Shown here: in pieces, positions 33,584 through 42,622 of the stretch
Numbering within the stretch: position 1 is the stretch's first letter
Layout of the letters: each line of letters opens with the position of its first letter
Notes under the pieces: generated by a model
Databases searched by the model: none
Told to the model about the DNA's origin: nothing
What the model saw: only the letters and a program-made list of their open reading frames with translations
Origin: Merdimmobilis hominis
GTDB taxonomy: Bacteria; Bacillota; Clostridia; Oscillospirales; Ruminococcaceae
Strand: one strand, 5' to 3'
Assembly (NCBI RefSeq): GCF_021109255.1
Contig: NZ_JAJODG010000001.1
DNA length: 64,000 bases
Position numbers and translations under genes: made by a program

Positions 33584-34549
33584 ATGAAGATTCAAAATGT
33601 TTTGGTCGCAATCCCCGCGGATGAAGCCCACCGCGCCAAATTGGAAGCTGCCGCCCCTGGAGCATCCTTCCAGTACATCCCCGCCAAAGAGGTCACCAAA
33701 GAAGATGCTCAGAAGGCGGAGGTGGTCATCGGCAATGTCGCCCCCGCCCTGCTGACCGGTTCCCCCAATCTAAAATGGGTCCAGCTCAACAGCGCTGGCA
33801 CCGACGGATACACCACCGGCGCCCTGCCGGAGGGCACCATCCTGACCAATGCCACCGGGGCCTACGGCCTGACCATCTCGGAGCACATGCTGGCCTTGAC
33901 CCTGAGCTTGATGAAACATCTGCCCACCTACCGGGACCACCAAGCCGGGAAGCTGTGGAAAGATGCCGGCCCGGTGAAATCGGTGTACGGCTCCACCGTG
34001 CTGATCCTCGGTCTGGGGGATATCGGGGGGGAGTATGCCCGCAAGGTAAAGGCCCTGGGTGCCTACACCATTGGGGTGCGCCGCACCAAGGCCCAGAAGC
34101 CGGATTACCTGGATGAGCTCTACCAGATGGACAGCTTGGAAGAACTGCTGCCCCGGGCAGATGTGGTGGCCATGGTCCTCCCTGGAACGGACGCCACCTG
34201 CCATGTGATGAACAAAGAACGGCTGCTGCTGATGAAGAAGGACGCTATCCTGGTCAATGTGGGCCGGGGCAACGCCATCGACCCGGCAGCACTGTATGAG
34301 GTGATGCAGGGCGGCCACCTGTGGGGAGTTGGGCTGGATGTCACCGAGCCGGAACCTCTGCCCGCGGAAAGCCCCCTGTGGGAGCTGCCCAACCTGGAGA
34401 TCACCCCCCACTCCTCCGGCGGGTTCCATTTGCAGGAGACCTACGAACGGATTGTGAATATCGCCTTGCGCAATCTCTCCCATTACCAGAAAGAAGAGGC
34501 TATGGAGAACATTGTGGATTTCTCTACCGGCTACAGGGTGGTCAAATAA
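33584..34549 (+). CDS. D-2-hydroxyacid dehydrogenase family protein
   Basis: The 321-residue protein has the NAD-binding Rossmann motif VLILGLGDIGG (about 141-151) and the catalytic set of the D-2-hydroxyacid dehydrogenase family: Arg in NVGRGNAID, Glu in LDVTEPEPLP and His in ITPHSSGG. It should reduce a 2-keto acid with NAD(P)H or run the reverse reaction; the substrate is unknown. The ATG at 33584 is preferred over the ATG at 33572, which abuts the GAAAGG site. It is monocistronic. The following hairpin (34562-34592) lacks a clean T run. Confidence 0.9.
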   Translation: MKIQNVLVAIPADEAHRAKLEAAAPGASFQYIPAKEVTKEDAQKAEVVIGNVAPALLTGSPNLKWVQLNSAGTDGYTTGALPEGTILTNATGAYGLTISEHMLALTLSLMKHLPTYRDHQAGKLWKDAGPVKSVYGSTVLILGLGDIGGEYARKVKALGAYTIGVRRTKAQKPDYLDELYQMDSLEELLPRADVVAMVLPGTDATCHVMNKERLLLMKKDAILVNVGRGNAIDPAALYEVMQGGHLWGVGLDVTEPEPLPAESPLWELPNLEITPHSSGGFHLQETYERIVNIALRNLSHYQKEEAMENIVDFSTGYRVVK

Positions 34550-34844
34550 TTAAGGCACATCGAAACGCGGATGGCATTGCCAGCCGCGTTTCTGCGTTTC
34601 TGCGAAGCTTCGACTTTCCCCCGACGGGGATGAGATAAACCTGATTATGGCCATCAGCCTGGCAGCAGTCGCTGCCAAAATTTAGGTTGTGCTCCGACGG
34701 GCGCACAACCTTGGAGAAAGGGCCCATGTGATCCACCGGGGGATATCGAGGGGCTTTCCCCTGTTTTGTGGACAAAGGCAGCCGGCTGGCGCTGGGAATC
34801 CATCCAATTGGGCGGAGAACTTCCCGGCGGTTGGCAGAAGTTTT
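34550..34844. other. Non-coding stretch with several hairpins
   Basis: No gene is supported. GAAACGCGG/CCGCGTTTC (34562-34592) may be a weak terminator. GGCAGC-AGTC-GCTGCC (34661-34676) and AGGTTGTGC/GCACAACCT (34684-34711) are further perfect stems. A 77-codon minus-strand frame covers the area but has no ribosome binding site and no family resemblance. The dense stems suggest an RNA element or another dispersed repeat; this is unresolved. Confidence 0.4.
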
Positions 34845-34873
34845 TTGGATTAAATATACAAAACAAGTATATA
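34845..34873 (+). promoter_or_regulatory. Candidate promoter of the ABC exporter/pot run
   Basis: TTGGAT, 17-base spacer, TATATA in an AT-rich patch, about 110 bases ahead of the first gene. Confidence 0.5.
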
Positions 34874-34982
34874 TTGGAGGAATATGCCTTGCACTGTCCC
34901 CCTGGGTATGGTATTGTTAACATAGAATACAATCAATTGGTTCGGGCGGGGGAAAGACACGCCCAAAAGGAGGGTATCCGGT

Positions 34983-36830
34983 TTGGAACAACAAAAGGGG
35001 ACGCGGGAGCTTTGGGGGTTGCTCTCCCGTTTTTCGAGGGGGTCCCGGGGCTATTTTGCACTGGCCCTGTTCTGCTCCACCATGGCTACGGTTCTCAGCT
35101 CTCTCACCCCCCAGGTGATTAAAATCACCGTGGACTCGGTGTTGGGGGACCTGCCCTTCGGCCTACCGGCGGCCTTTTTGCCGGCATTGGAACGGCTAGG
35201 CGGCCGGGAGATGCTGCGAGGCCACCTGTACCTGTTGGGCCTTCTTTTAGTGGGAATTGCGGTGTTTTCCGCCCTTTTCAACTACGGGAGCCGGGTGGGG
35301 ATCGCCTTGGGGTCGGAGGGCTTTGTCCGCCGCCTGCGCAACACCTTATATGAACACATTCAGAAGCTGCCCTTCTCCTGGCATGTGAGCCACCAGACCG
35401 GCGACATCATCCAGCGGTGCACCTCCGACGTGGAATCGGTGAGCCGGTTCCTTTCGAACCAGGTGCTGGAGGTGTTCCGCACCAGCTTTTTGATCGTCTT
35501 TGCCCTCTGCATCATGTTCTCGATGAACGTCAAGCTCTCCCTGGTTGCGCTGGCCTTCATCCCCATCACCATGGCCTACACCGGGATCTATTACTCCAAA
35601 ATCGCCAAGAAGTTTCGGGTCACCGACGCGGCGGAGGGGGAGCTGGCCACTGTGGTTCAGGAGAACCTGACCGGCGTGCGGGTGGTGCGGGCCTTTGGCC
35701 GGGAGCGGCATGAACTTGCCCGGTTCGATGAGAAGAACAAGAAGTTTTCCGGCCTGTGGATCAGCATGGGCTACACCATGGGCACCTACTGGGGTTTCGG
35801 CGACCTGTTCACCGGGCTGCAAATCGCCTGCATTGTCATTTTGGGGGCGATGGAGACAGTCCACGGCGCCATCACTTTGGGGGAATTTTTGGCCTTTGTC
35901 TCCTACAACGCCACCCTCACCTGGCCCATCCGCAGCTTGGGCCGCATCTTTTCCGAGATGAGCAAGGCCGGCGTATCGGTGGAGCGGCTGAACTACATCT
36001 TAAACGCCAAAGAGGAGGAGGACGCCCCCGGCGCCGGGGAGCCCCCCATGGACCGGGACATCACCTTTGACCATGTGACCTTTGGCTATGAAGGGCTCCA
36101 GCCAGTGCTCAATGACGTCAGCTTCACCATCCCGGCGGGGACAACATTTGCCATCCTGGGGGGGACCGGGTCGGGCAAATCCACCTTGATGCACCTTTTG
36201 AACCGGTTGTATGACCTGCCCCAGGGCTGCGGCTCCATCCGGGTGGGGGACACCGATCTGCGGAATATCCGGCGCAGCTGGGTGCGCAAAAATGTGGGGA
36301 TGGTTCTCCAGGAGCCGTTCCTTTTCTCCCGCACCATTGAGGAAAATATTGCGGCGGTGAAACCGGACGCCTCGCTGGAGGAGATCCGGGCCGCCGCCGC
36401 CATCGCCTGTGTGGATGAGGCGATCACCGAATTCCCCTTAGAGTATGACACCATCGTGGGGGAGCGGGGGGTGACCCTCTCCGGCGGGCAGAAGCAGCGG
36501 GTGGCCATCGCCCGGATGCTGATGCAGAACGCCCCTATCATGGTGTTTGACGACTCCCTTTCGGCGGTGGATTCGGAGACCGACTCCAAAATCCGGGCCG
36601 CCCTCAAAGAGAGGGTAGGGGGCGCCACCACCATTTTGATTTCCCACCGGATCACCACTTTGATGCAGGCCGACTGTATTTTGGTCCTCAAGGATGGGGC
36701 CATTGCCGAGATGGGTTCCCACCAGGAGCTTTTGCGGCGGGACGGCATCTATAAATCCATTTACGACATCCAGATGAACCAGGATGACCGCATCCTGACC
36801 GAAGGAGGTGAGGACGTTGGCAGCCTATGA
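34983..36830 (+). CDS. ABC exporter half-transporter, subunit A (non-canonical Walker B)
   Basis: The 615-residue half-transporter has a six-helix membrane domain (about 25-330) and a nucleotide-binding domain with Walker A GGTGSGKST (393-401), signature LSGGQKQ, Walker B MVFDDS and His in LISHR. The catalytic Glu after Walker B is Asp here (FDDS), while the partner at 36817 keeps Glu but has an altered signature. This is the pattern of heterodimeric exporters with one degenerate ATP site (TM287/288, BmrCD). Drugs, lipids or peptides are possible cargo. The start is TTG at 34983 with AGGAGGG upstream. The end overlaps subunit B by 14 bases. Confidence 0.92.
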   Translation: MEQQKGTRELWGLLSRFSRGSRGYFALALFCSTMATVLSSLTPQVIKITVDSVLGDLPFGLPAAFLPALERLGGREMLRGHLYLLGLLLVGIAVFSALFNYGSRVGIALGSEGFVRRLRNTLYEHIQKLPFSWHVSHQTGDIIQRCTSDVESVSRFLSNQVLEVFRTSFLIVFALCIMFSMNVKLSLVALAFIPITMAYTGIYYSKIAKKFRVTDAAEGELATVVQENLTGVRVVRAFGRERHELARFDEKNKKFSGLWISMGYTMGTYWGFGDLFTGLQIACIVILGAMETVHGAITLGEFLAFVSYNATLTWPIRSLGRIFSEMSKAGVSVERLNYILNAKEEEDAPGAGEPPMDRDITFDHVTFGYEGLQPVLNDVSFTIPAGTTFAILGGTGSGKSTLMHLLNRLYDLPQGCGSIRVGDTDLRNIRRSWVRKNVGMVLQEPFLFSRTIEENIAAVKPDASLEEIRAAAAIACVDEAITEFPLEYDTIVGERGVTLSGGQKQRVAIARMLMQNAPIMVFDDSLSAVDSETDSKIRAALKERVGGATTILISHRITTLMQADCILVLKDGAIAEMGSHQELLRRDGIYKSIYDIQMNQDDRILTEGGEDVGSL

Positions 36831-38652
36831 GGAACAGGAATTTCACCAAAAGCTGAATCTCTTTGCCTGGAAGCGGATGTTCCAGTTCGTGAGGCCCTAC
36901 CGCAAAAATTTCATGCTGGTCATCAGGCTGATCCTCTTCTCCGCTCTGATCGACATCGTCCTCCCCCTCTTCCAGCGGTATGCGGTCAACACTTTTATCC
37001 AGCAGAACACCTTGGAGGGGCTGGGCGGCTTCGCCCTGGCATATCTGGGGGTCATCGCGGCCCAAACCATTGGGGTCATCTTCTTTTCCTATCAGTCCAT
37101 GTATGTGGAGATGAACGTCAACAAGGACCTGAAGCGGGCGGTGTTCACCCATCTGCAAACCTTGTCCTTCTCCTACTACAACGTCACTCCGGTGGGCTAC
37201 CTCCTCTCCCGGGTGATGAGCGATACCAACCGCATTTCCGGCATGATCGCCTGGGGGATGATCGACATCCTGTGGGCGCTGGCCTATGTGGTGGGGGTGC
37301 TGGGGGCGATGTTCGCCCTGGACGCCAAGCTGGCCCTGGTGGTCAGCACGGTGGTGCCCTTTATCGCCCTCTTGACCTGGTATTTCCAAAGCCGGATGCT
37401 CTCCTATAACCGGAAGATCCGGCAGATCAACAGCCACATCACCGGTGCCTTTAACGAGGGGATTGTGGGGGCAAAAACCTCTAAGACCCTGGTGATTGAG
37501 GACCAGAACTTTGATGGGTTCTCCCGCATCACCGATGAGATGTACGGTTTCACCATCAAAAACGCCCGGCTCTCCGGTGTGTACATCTCCACCATCGTGT
37601 TTTTCAGCGCCGTGGTCACCGCCCTGGTGCTGGTCAAGGGCGGGTACTTGGTCATGGAGGATGCCATGGCCCTTGGCACCCTCTCCGCCTTTACCACCTA
37701 TGCGGTGGGCATCTTTGAGCCCATCCAGCAGCTGGCCCGCAACTTTGCCGACGTGATCTCCCTCCAGGCCAACATCGAGCGGGTCACCGACCTGCTGGAC
37801 CGGGAGCCGGACATCGTCGACTCCCCGGAAGTGGTGGAGAAGTACGGTGACTTCATGGAGCCCAAACAGGAGAATTGGGAGGAGATCCGTGGGGATATCG
37901 AGTTCCGGGATGTCTCCTTCCGCTATCCCGACGGCCAGGAGAATGTGCTGGAGCACTTCAACCTGAAAATCCCTGCGGGCACCAATGTGGCCATTGTGGG
38001 GGAGACAGGCGCGGGCAAATCCACCTTGGTCAACCTGGCCTGCCGGTTCTTTGAACCCACTGAGGGCCAGATCCTCATCGACGGGCGGGATTACCGGGAG
38101 CGCAGCCAGCTTTGGCTCCACTCCAACATCGGCTATGTGCTCCAAAGCCCCCACCTCTTTTCCGGCAGCGTCATGGAAAACATCCGCTATGGCCGGTTGG
38201 AGGCCACCGACGAGGAGGTCATCTCCGCCGCGAAAAGCGTCTCCGCTGACCTGGTGGTTGATAAGCTGGAACAGGGCTATGACAGCGACGTGGGGGAGAG
38301 CGGCGACCGCCTCTCCACCGGGGAAAAGCAGCTGATCTCCTTTGCCCGGGCGGTGCTGGCCGACCCCCGCATCTTTGTGCTGGACGAGGCCACCAGCTCC
38401 ATCGACACCCAGACCGAGCAACTCATCCAAAACGCCATCGCCCACCTGCTCCAAGGGCGGACATCCTTTGTCATCGCCCACCGGCTCTCCACCATCCGGC
38501 AGGCGGATTTGATCTTGGTGGTAAAAGATGGTAAAATAATAGAACAGGGCACCCATGCCCAATTGATGGGCCAGCGGGGGTATTACTTCACCCTTTACAG
38601 CAAACAGTTCGAGGAAGAAGCCGCCATGCGCACCTTGGACAACCGCCCTTAA
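36817..38652 (+). CDS. ABC exporter half-transporter, subunit B (canonical Walker B, altered signature)
   Basis: The 611-residue partner of subunit A has a six-helix domain, then Walker A GETGAGKST, signature LSTGEKQ (in place of LSGGQ), Walker B FVLDEATS with the catalytic Glu, and VIAHR. Its Walker motifs pair with the normal LSGGQ of subunit A to form the active site; its own LSTGE faces the Asp-type site of subunit A. The start is taken as TTG at 36817, eight bases after AGGAGG; the GTG at 36808 overlaps that site. potA begins only 21 bases after the stop, with no terminator, so transcription probably continues. Confidence 0.92.
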   Translation: MAAYEEQEFHQKLNLFAWKRMFQFVRPYRKNFMLVIRLILFSALIDIVLPLFQRYAVNTFIQQNTLEGLGGFALAYLGVIAAQTIGVIFFSYQSMYVEMNVNKDLKRAVFTHLQTLSFSYYNVTPVGYLLSRVMSDTNRISGMIAWGMIDILWALAYVVGVLGAMFALDAKLALVVSTVVPFIALLTWYFQSRMLSYNRKIRQINSHITGAFNEGIVGAKTSKTLVIEDQNFDGFSRITDEMYGFTIKNARLSGVYISTIVFFSAVVTALVLVKGGYLVMEDAMALGTLSAFTTYAVGIFEPIQQLARNFADVISLQANIERVTDLLDREPDIVDSPEVVEKYGDFMEPKQENWEEIRGDIEFRDVSFRYPDGQENVLEHFNLKIPAGTNVAIVGETGAGKSTLVNLACRFFEPTEGQILIDGRDYRERSQLWLHSNIGYVLQSPHLFSGSVMENIRYGRLEATDEEVISAAKSVSADLVVDKLEQGYDSDVGESGDRLSTGEKQLISFARAVLADPRIFVLDEATSSIDTQTEQLIQNAIAHLLQGRTSFVIAHRLSTIRQADLILVVKDGKIIEQGTHAQLMGQRGYYFTLYSKQFEEEAAMRTLDNRP

Positions 38653-38673
38653 CCAGGAAAGAAGGAATGCAAG

Positions 38674-39768
38674 ATGGAACAGGAAGTCATCCTTTCCTTA
38701 GAAAATATCCACAAGAGCTTCGACGGGCAGAAGGCGCTATGCGGCATCGACCTCACCATCTACAAAGGGGAGTTTTTGACCCTTTTGGGGCCCTCCGGCT
38801 GCGGCAAGACCACCACATTGCGGATCATTGCGGGGCTGGAATCCCCCGATGAGGGGCGGGTCATCCTAGGCGGGACCGACGTCACCGACTGGGAGCCCAA
38901 CAAGCGGGGGGTCAACACCGTCTTCCAGAGTTATGCCCTCTTCCCCCATATGAATGTGGAAAACAACATCGCCTACGGCCTCAAGCTGCGCAAGGTGCCC
39001 AAAGAGGAGATCAAAAAGCAGGTGGAGGAGATGCTGGAGCTGGTCCAGCTCCCCGGGTTTGGGGAAAGGATGCCCAGCCAGCTCTCCGGCGGGCAGCGCC
39101 AGAGGGTGGCTATCGCCCGGGCAATTGTCAACAAGCCTTCGGTCCTTCTGCTGGACGAGCCCCTTGGCGCCTTGGATCTCCAGCTCCGGCGGCAGATGCA
39201 GGTGGAGCTCAAACGCCTCCAGCAAAAGCTGGGCATCACCTTTGTGTACATCACCCACGACCAGGAGGAAGCCCTCAACATGAGCGACCGGATCGGCATC
39301 ATGAACCAGGGTAAAATCCTCCAGCTGGGCACCCCTGAGGAGATTTATGAGCATCCAAAGAGCCGGTTTGCCGCCCAGTTTATCGGCCAGAGCAACATCT
39401 TGAAGGCCACGGTCACCGGCCGGGATGCCGCCGGGAACCTGACCCTCTCCTTTGGGGGCGGGACCATTCTGGCCTCTGGGCAAGGGGAGCCGGGGGAGAA
39501 GGTCACCCTCTCCCTGCGGACCGAGCGGGTCCGTTACGGAAGGGAGCCCCGGCAAGGGTTCACCCTCTCGGGCCAGGTGAAAAACAACCACTACAGCGGC
39601 GGCATGATGCGCACGGTGCTCACCCTCCCCACGGGGGAGGAACTGCTGGTCAGCGGCATGGGGGATGGCATAGAGGGGCGCCTGCCTGCCGGCACCCAAG
39701 TGCACATCGGCTGGGACCCCGCTTGTGCCGTCATCGTGGAAAGGGGATGGCCCGATGAAGCGGAATAA
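38674..39768 (+). CDS. potA: Spermidine/putrescine ABC transporter, ATP-binding protein
   Basis: The 364-residue ATPase energises polyamine uptake. Motifs are Walker A GPSGCGKTT (about 39-47), Q-loop FQSYALFPHM, signature LSGGQRQR, Walker B LLLDEPLGALD and switch THDQEEAL. The C-terminal TOBE-type domain (from about 240) is typical of PotA and other MalK-like ATPases. It has GAAGGAA ahead of the ATG. The next gene starts inside its 3' end. The full set potABCD follows in the standard order, which supports polyamine over other substrates. Confidence 0.93.
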   Translation: MEQEVILSLENIHKSFDGQKALCGIDLTIYKGEFLTLLGPSGCGKTTTLRIIAGLESPDEGRVILGGTDVTDWEPNKRGVNTVFQSYALFPHMNVENNIAYGLKLRKVPKEEIKKQVEEMLELVQLPGFGERMPSQLSGGQRQRVAIARAIVNKPSVLLLDEPLGALDLQLRRQMQVELKRLQQKLGITFVYITHDQEEALNMSDRIGIMNQGKILQLGTPEEIYEHPKSRFAAQFIGQSNILKATVTGRDAAGNLTLSFGGGTILASGQGEPGEKVTLSLRTERVRYGREPRQGFTLSGQVKNNHYSGGMMRTVLTLPTGEELLVSGMGDGIEGRLPAGTQVHIGWDPACAVIVERGWPDEAE

Positions 39769-40609
39769 AAACCGGCCCCCCATCACCCTCTTGCCCATGG
39801 CCTTGTGGACCACTGTTTTTGTGGCGGTTCCACTTGTCTATGTGCTGGGCCTGAGCTTTATGAAAAAGGCGGCCACCTGGGGGGTGGTGGCAGAGTTCTC
39901 CTTAGACAGCTACAAAAACCTCCTCAACCCGGTGTACCTCAAGGTCTTCGCCCAGAGCTTCTGGGTGGCGATCCTCACCACCGTGTTTGCCCTGCTAATC
40001 GGCTATCCCTTTGCCTATTTCACCGCCAAACTGCCCAAGAAGCACCGTTCCCTGGTGCTGATGCTGATGCTGGTCCCCTTCTGGACCAACTCCCTGGTGC
40101 GGATCTACGGCTGGATGATCCTCCTGCGCAGCCAAGGGGTGATCAACGGCCTGCTGATGCAGTTCGGGGTGATCGACAAGCCCCTCAAGCTCCTGTACAC
40201 CTTTGGCGCGGTGCTGGTGGGGATGGTCTACGCCCTGCTGCCCTTTATGGTGCTGGCGATTTACAATTCGGTCTGCAAGGTGGACTGGTCGCTGGTGGAG
40301 GCATCCCGGGACCTAGGTGCCGGGCGGGCTAAGGCCTTTTTCACCGTCACCCTCCCGTTGACTATGCCCGGGGTGATGGCCGGCTGTGTCCTGGTTTTCA
40401 TCCCCTCGGTGGGTCTCTTCTTCATCTCTGACCTGCTGGGCGGGGCCAAGACCATGCTGCTGGGCAACCTGATCAAAAATGAGCTTCTCAGCGCCAAAAA
40501 CTGGCCCATGGGCGCGGCCCTTTCCATCGCCATGATGGCGGTCACCCTCTTGGTGATCCGGCTGTACCAGCACTTTAGCCGGGATCAGAATTTGGAGGGA
40601 TTGCTATGA
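39755..40609 (+). CDS. potB: Spermidine/putrescine ABC transporter permease
   Basis: The 284-residue inner-membrane permease has about six helices and the BPD permease signature EASRDLGAGRAKAFFTVTLPL (about 188-208), where the EAA loop contacts PotA. The start is ATG at 39755, inside the end of potA by 14 bases, with AAGGGG upstream; an ATG at 39725 has no such site. The stop overlaps the potC start (ATGA). Confidence 0.92.
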   Translation: MKRNKNRPPITLLPMALWTTVFVAVPLVYVLGLSFMKKAATWGVVAEFSLDSYKNLLNPVYLKVFAQSFWVAILTTVFALLIGYPFAYFTAKLPKKHRSLVLMLMLVPFWTNSLVRIYGWMILLRSQGVINGLLMQFGVIDKPLKLLYTFGAVLVGMVYALLPFMVLAIYNSVCKVDWSLVEASRDLGAGRAKAFFTVTLPLTMPGVMAGCVLVFIPSVGLFFISDLLGGAKTMLLGNLIKNELLSAKNWPMGAALSIAMMAVTLLVIRLYQHFSRDQNLEGLL

Positions 40610-41394
40610 GAAAGAAACGGACCTTTCTGCCCGAAACCTATGTGGTGCTGATGCTGCTGCTCATGTACCTGCCCATTTTCGTGGTGGTAGCTTACTCCTT
40701 CAATGACACCAAGCTATTCCACTGGGCGGGGTTCACCTTTAGCTGGTACCAGAAGCTATTCCACAACCAAACCATCATCAACGCCTTTTTTAACAGCTTG
40801 AAACTGGCTGTGCTGTCTAGCGGCCTGGCCGCCATTTTGGGGACCATGGGCGCCGTGGGGATGGCCGGCCGGACATTCTTCGGCAAGGGGGCGCTGGAGG
40901 GGCTCTCCACCGTGCCCATCATGATCCCGGAGATCATCCTGGGCATGGCGTACCTGTCCTTCTTTTCCCTGCTCCAGGTCCCCTTTGGGATGCTGACCCT
41001 GGTGGCAGCCCACACCACCTTCTGTGTGCCTTATATCTTTATCAATGTCAAGGCCAGCCTCCAAAGCCTAGACCCTGCCTTGGGGGAGGCGGCTCTTGAC
41101 CTGGGGGCCAGCCGGAGGCGGGTATTCTTTGACATCACCGCCCCACTGATCTTCCCTTCTATCCTGTCTGGCTCCCTTCTGGCTTTTGCCATGAGCATGG
41201 ACGACGTGGTCATCAGCTTCTTTGTTACTGGCCCTGAGACTGCCACCCTGCCCTTGCAGGTCTATTCCATGCTGAAAATGGGGGTCACTCCGGAGATCAA
41301 CGCCCTGTGCACCGTAATGCTGGGAACGGTGTTCCTCCTGGTGGCCGGGGCTAGGCTGTTCCAGTCAGCCCGGAAGGCCAAAAAAGGACGGTAG
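40606..41394 (+). CDS. potC: Spermidine/putrescine ABC transporter permease
   Basis: The 262-residue permease pairs with PotB. It has about six helices and the EAA loop GEAALDLGASRRRVFFDITAPL (about 163-184, EAALDLGAS core), followed by MSMDDVVISFF, a segment characteristic of PotC. It begins at an ATGA overlap with potB. A stem-loop (41402-41429) separates it from potD, and potD has its own ribosome binding site. Confidence 0.93.
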   Translation: MRKKRTFLPETYVVLMLLLMYLPIFVVVAYSFNDTKLFHWAGFTFSWYQKLFHNQTIINAFFNSLKLAVLSSGLAAILGTMGAVGMAGRTFFGKGALEGLSTVPIMIPEIILGMAYLSFFSLLQVPFGMLTLVAAHTTFCVPYIFINVKASLQSLDPALGEAALDLGASRRRVFFDITAPLIFPSILSGSLLAFAMSMDDVVISFFVTGPETATLPLQVYSMLKMGVTPEINALCTVMLGTVFLLVAGARLFQSARKAKKGR

Positions 41395-41401
41395 TAACAC
41401 G

Positions 41402-41429
41402 AACACACCGCCACAACAGGCGTGTGTTT
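41402..41429 (+). other. Stem-loop between potC and potD
   Basis: AACACACCGCC pairs with GGCGTGTGTT around ACAACA (one mismatch). It has no proper T run. In many importer operons such a stem separates the abundant binding protein message from the rest. Confidence 0.5.
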
Positions 41430-41464
41430 GCAGATAAAACCCATAAAAAGGAGTGTGCAACGGT

Positions 41465-42541
41465 ATGAAAAACAGCAAAAAACGGCTCGCTCGTCTCCTG
41501 TGTGCGGCCATGGCTGCGGCCATGGTGCTGGCAGGCTGCAACAGCAGCGGCGGAAACAGCAGCTCTTCCAGTGCTGGCCAAGGCGGGGAGGAGCAGGTGC
41601 TGAACATCTACACCTGGGCGGATTATTTCCCCGCCGATATTGTGGAGGAGTTCACCAGCACCACTGGCATCAAGGTCAACTACTCCACCTTTGAGAGCAA
41701 CGAAGAGATGCTCATGAAGCTGGAGGCTGCCAAAGGCGGGCAGTACGACCTGATCCTCGCCAGCGATTACATCATCGAGACAGCCATCCAGAAGGAATTG
41801 GTGGGCAAGCTGGACACCCAGCAGATCCCCAATTTCCAGAATATCAACCCCGCGTTCCAGAGCAAATACTACGACCCCACCAACGAGTACACCGTCCCCT
41901 ATGCCGCTGGCATCCCGCTGATCATCTACAACCCCGAACTGGTGGATTTTGAGATCAAGGGCTTTGAGGACCTGTGGAATCCCCAGCTGGCCGACTCCAT
42001 CGTGGTGATGGACGACGCCCGCAACGTCATCGGCCTCACTTTAAAATCCATGGGATACAGCCTCAACGAGACTGACGAGGCTGTCCTCGGCCAGGCCAAG
42101 GAGAAGCTGATGGCCTTGAAGCCCAACATCCGGGCCTTGGACTACAGCACCCCTTACAACCTGATGATTTCCGGGGAGACTGCGGTGGGCTACATGTTCA
42201 CCTCCCAGATCATCACCGCCCTCAATGAGAACCCCGACCTGAAGGTGGTTTATCCAGAGGAGGGCCTGGGCTTCGGCATCGACAGCTGCTTCGTCCCCTC
42301 GGATGCCCCCCACAAGGAGAACGCCTATAAATTCCTCGACTTCATCCTGGATGGTGAGCGCTCCGCCCACATCTCGGAAGAGACTATGTACATCAACTGC
42401 AACTCCGCCGCCACCCCCTTTATCAAAGAGCAGGCCCTGGTCATCCCCGATGAGATGATTGAAGGCGCTGAGTTCATGATGAACGTAGGCGAGGCCGATG
42501 AGCTGTACCAGCAGATCTGGACCGAATTTAAAATGAGTTAA
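41465..42541 (+). CDS. potD: Spermidine/putrescine-binding lipoprotein
   Basis: The 358-residue extracytoplasmic substrate-binding protein has a lipoprotein signal with lipobox VLAGC (Cys24) and a Ser/Gly-rich linker. The mature part starts VLNIYTWADYFPADIVEEF, which is diagnostic of PotD/PotF-type proteins; the YDLILASDYIIE segment and late DAPHKENAYKFLDF also fit. The ATG at 41465 follows AAAGGAG at 11 bases; a GTG at 41453 sits on that site. It is the last gene of the run and ends at a strong bidirectional terminator. Confidence 0.93.
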   Translation: MKNSKKRLARLLCAAMAAAMVLAGCNSSGGNSSSSSAGQGGEEQVLNIYTWADYFPADIVEEFTSTTGIKVNYSTFESNEEMLMKLEAAKGGQYDLILASDYIIETAIQKELVGKLDTQQIPNFQNINPAFQSKYYDPTNEYTVPYAAGIPLIIYNPELVDFEIKGFEDLWNPQLADSIVVMDDARNVIGLTLKSMGYSLNETDEAVLGQAKEKLMALKPNIRALDYSTPYNLMISGETAVGYMFTSQIITALNENPDLKVVYPEEGLGFGIDSCFVPSDAPHKENAYKFLDFILDGERSAHISEETMYINCNSAATPFIKEQALVIPDEMIEGAEFMMNVGEADELYQQIWTEFKMS

Positions 42542-42549
42542 CCCAACCC

Positions 42550-42593
42550 GGCAAAAGCGCCCCCATCCGCAACTGGATGGGGGCGCTTTTTTA
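42550..42593. terminator. Bidirectional terminator after potD
   Basis: AAAAGCGCCCCCATCC pairs perfectly with GGATGGGGGCGCTTTT around GCAACT, with T on the plus strand and A/T on the other. It lies between convergent genes. Confidence 0.93.
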
Positions 42594-42622
42594 TTCCAGC
42601 AGGTTTTATAGGATTGCCCGGG

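Noticed and set aside
34542..34775. 77-codon minus-strand frame
   Set aside because: It covers hairpin-rich non-coding sequence, has no start signals and is antisense to the end of a real gene.
34883..34924. 13-codon mini-frame after a GGAGG in the exporter leader
   Set aside because: Spacing is too short and the peptide shows no attenuator-like codon run.
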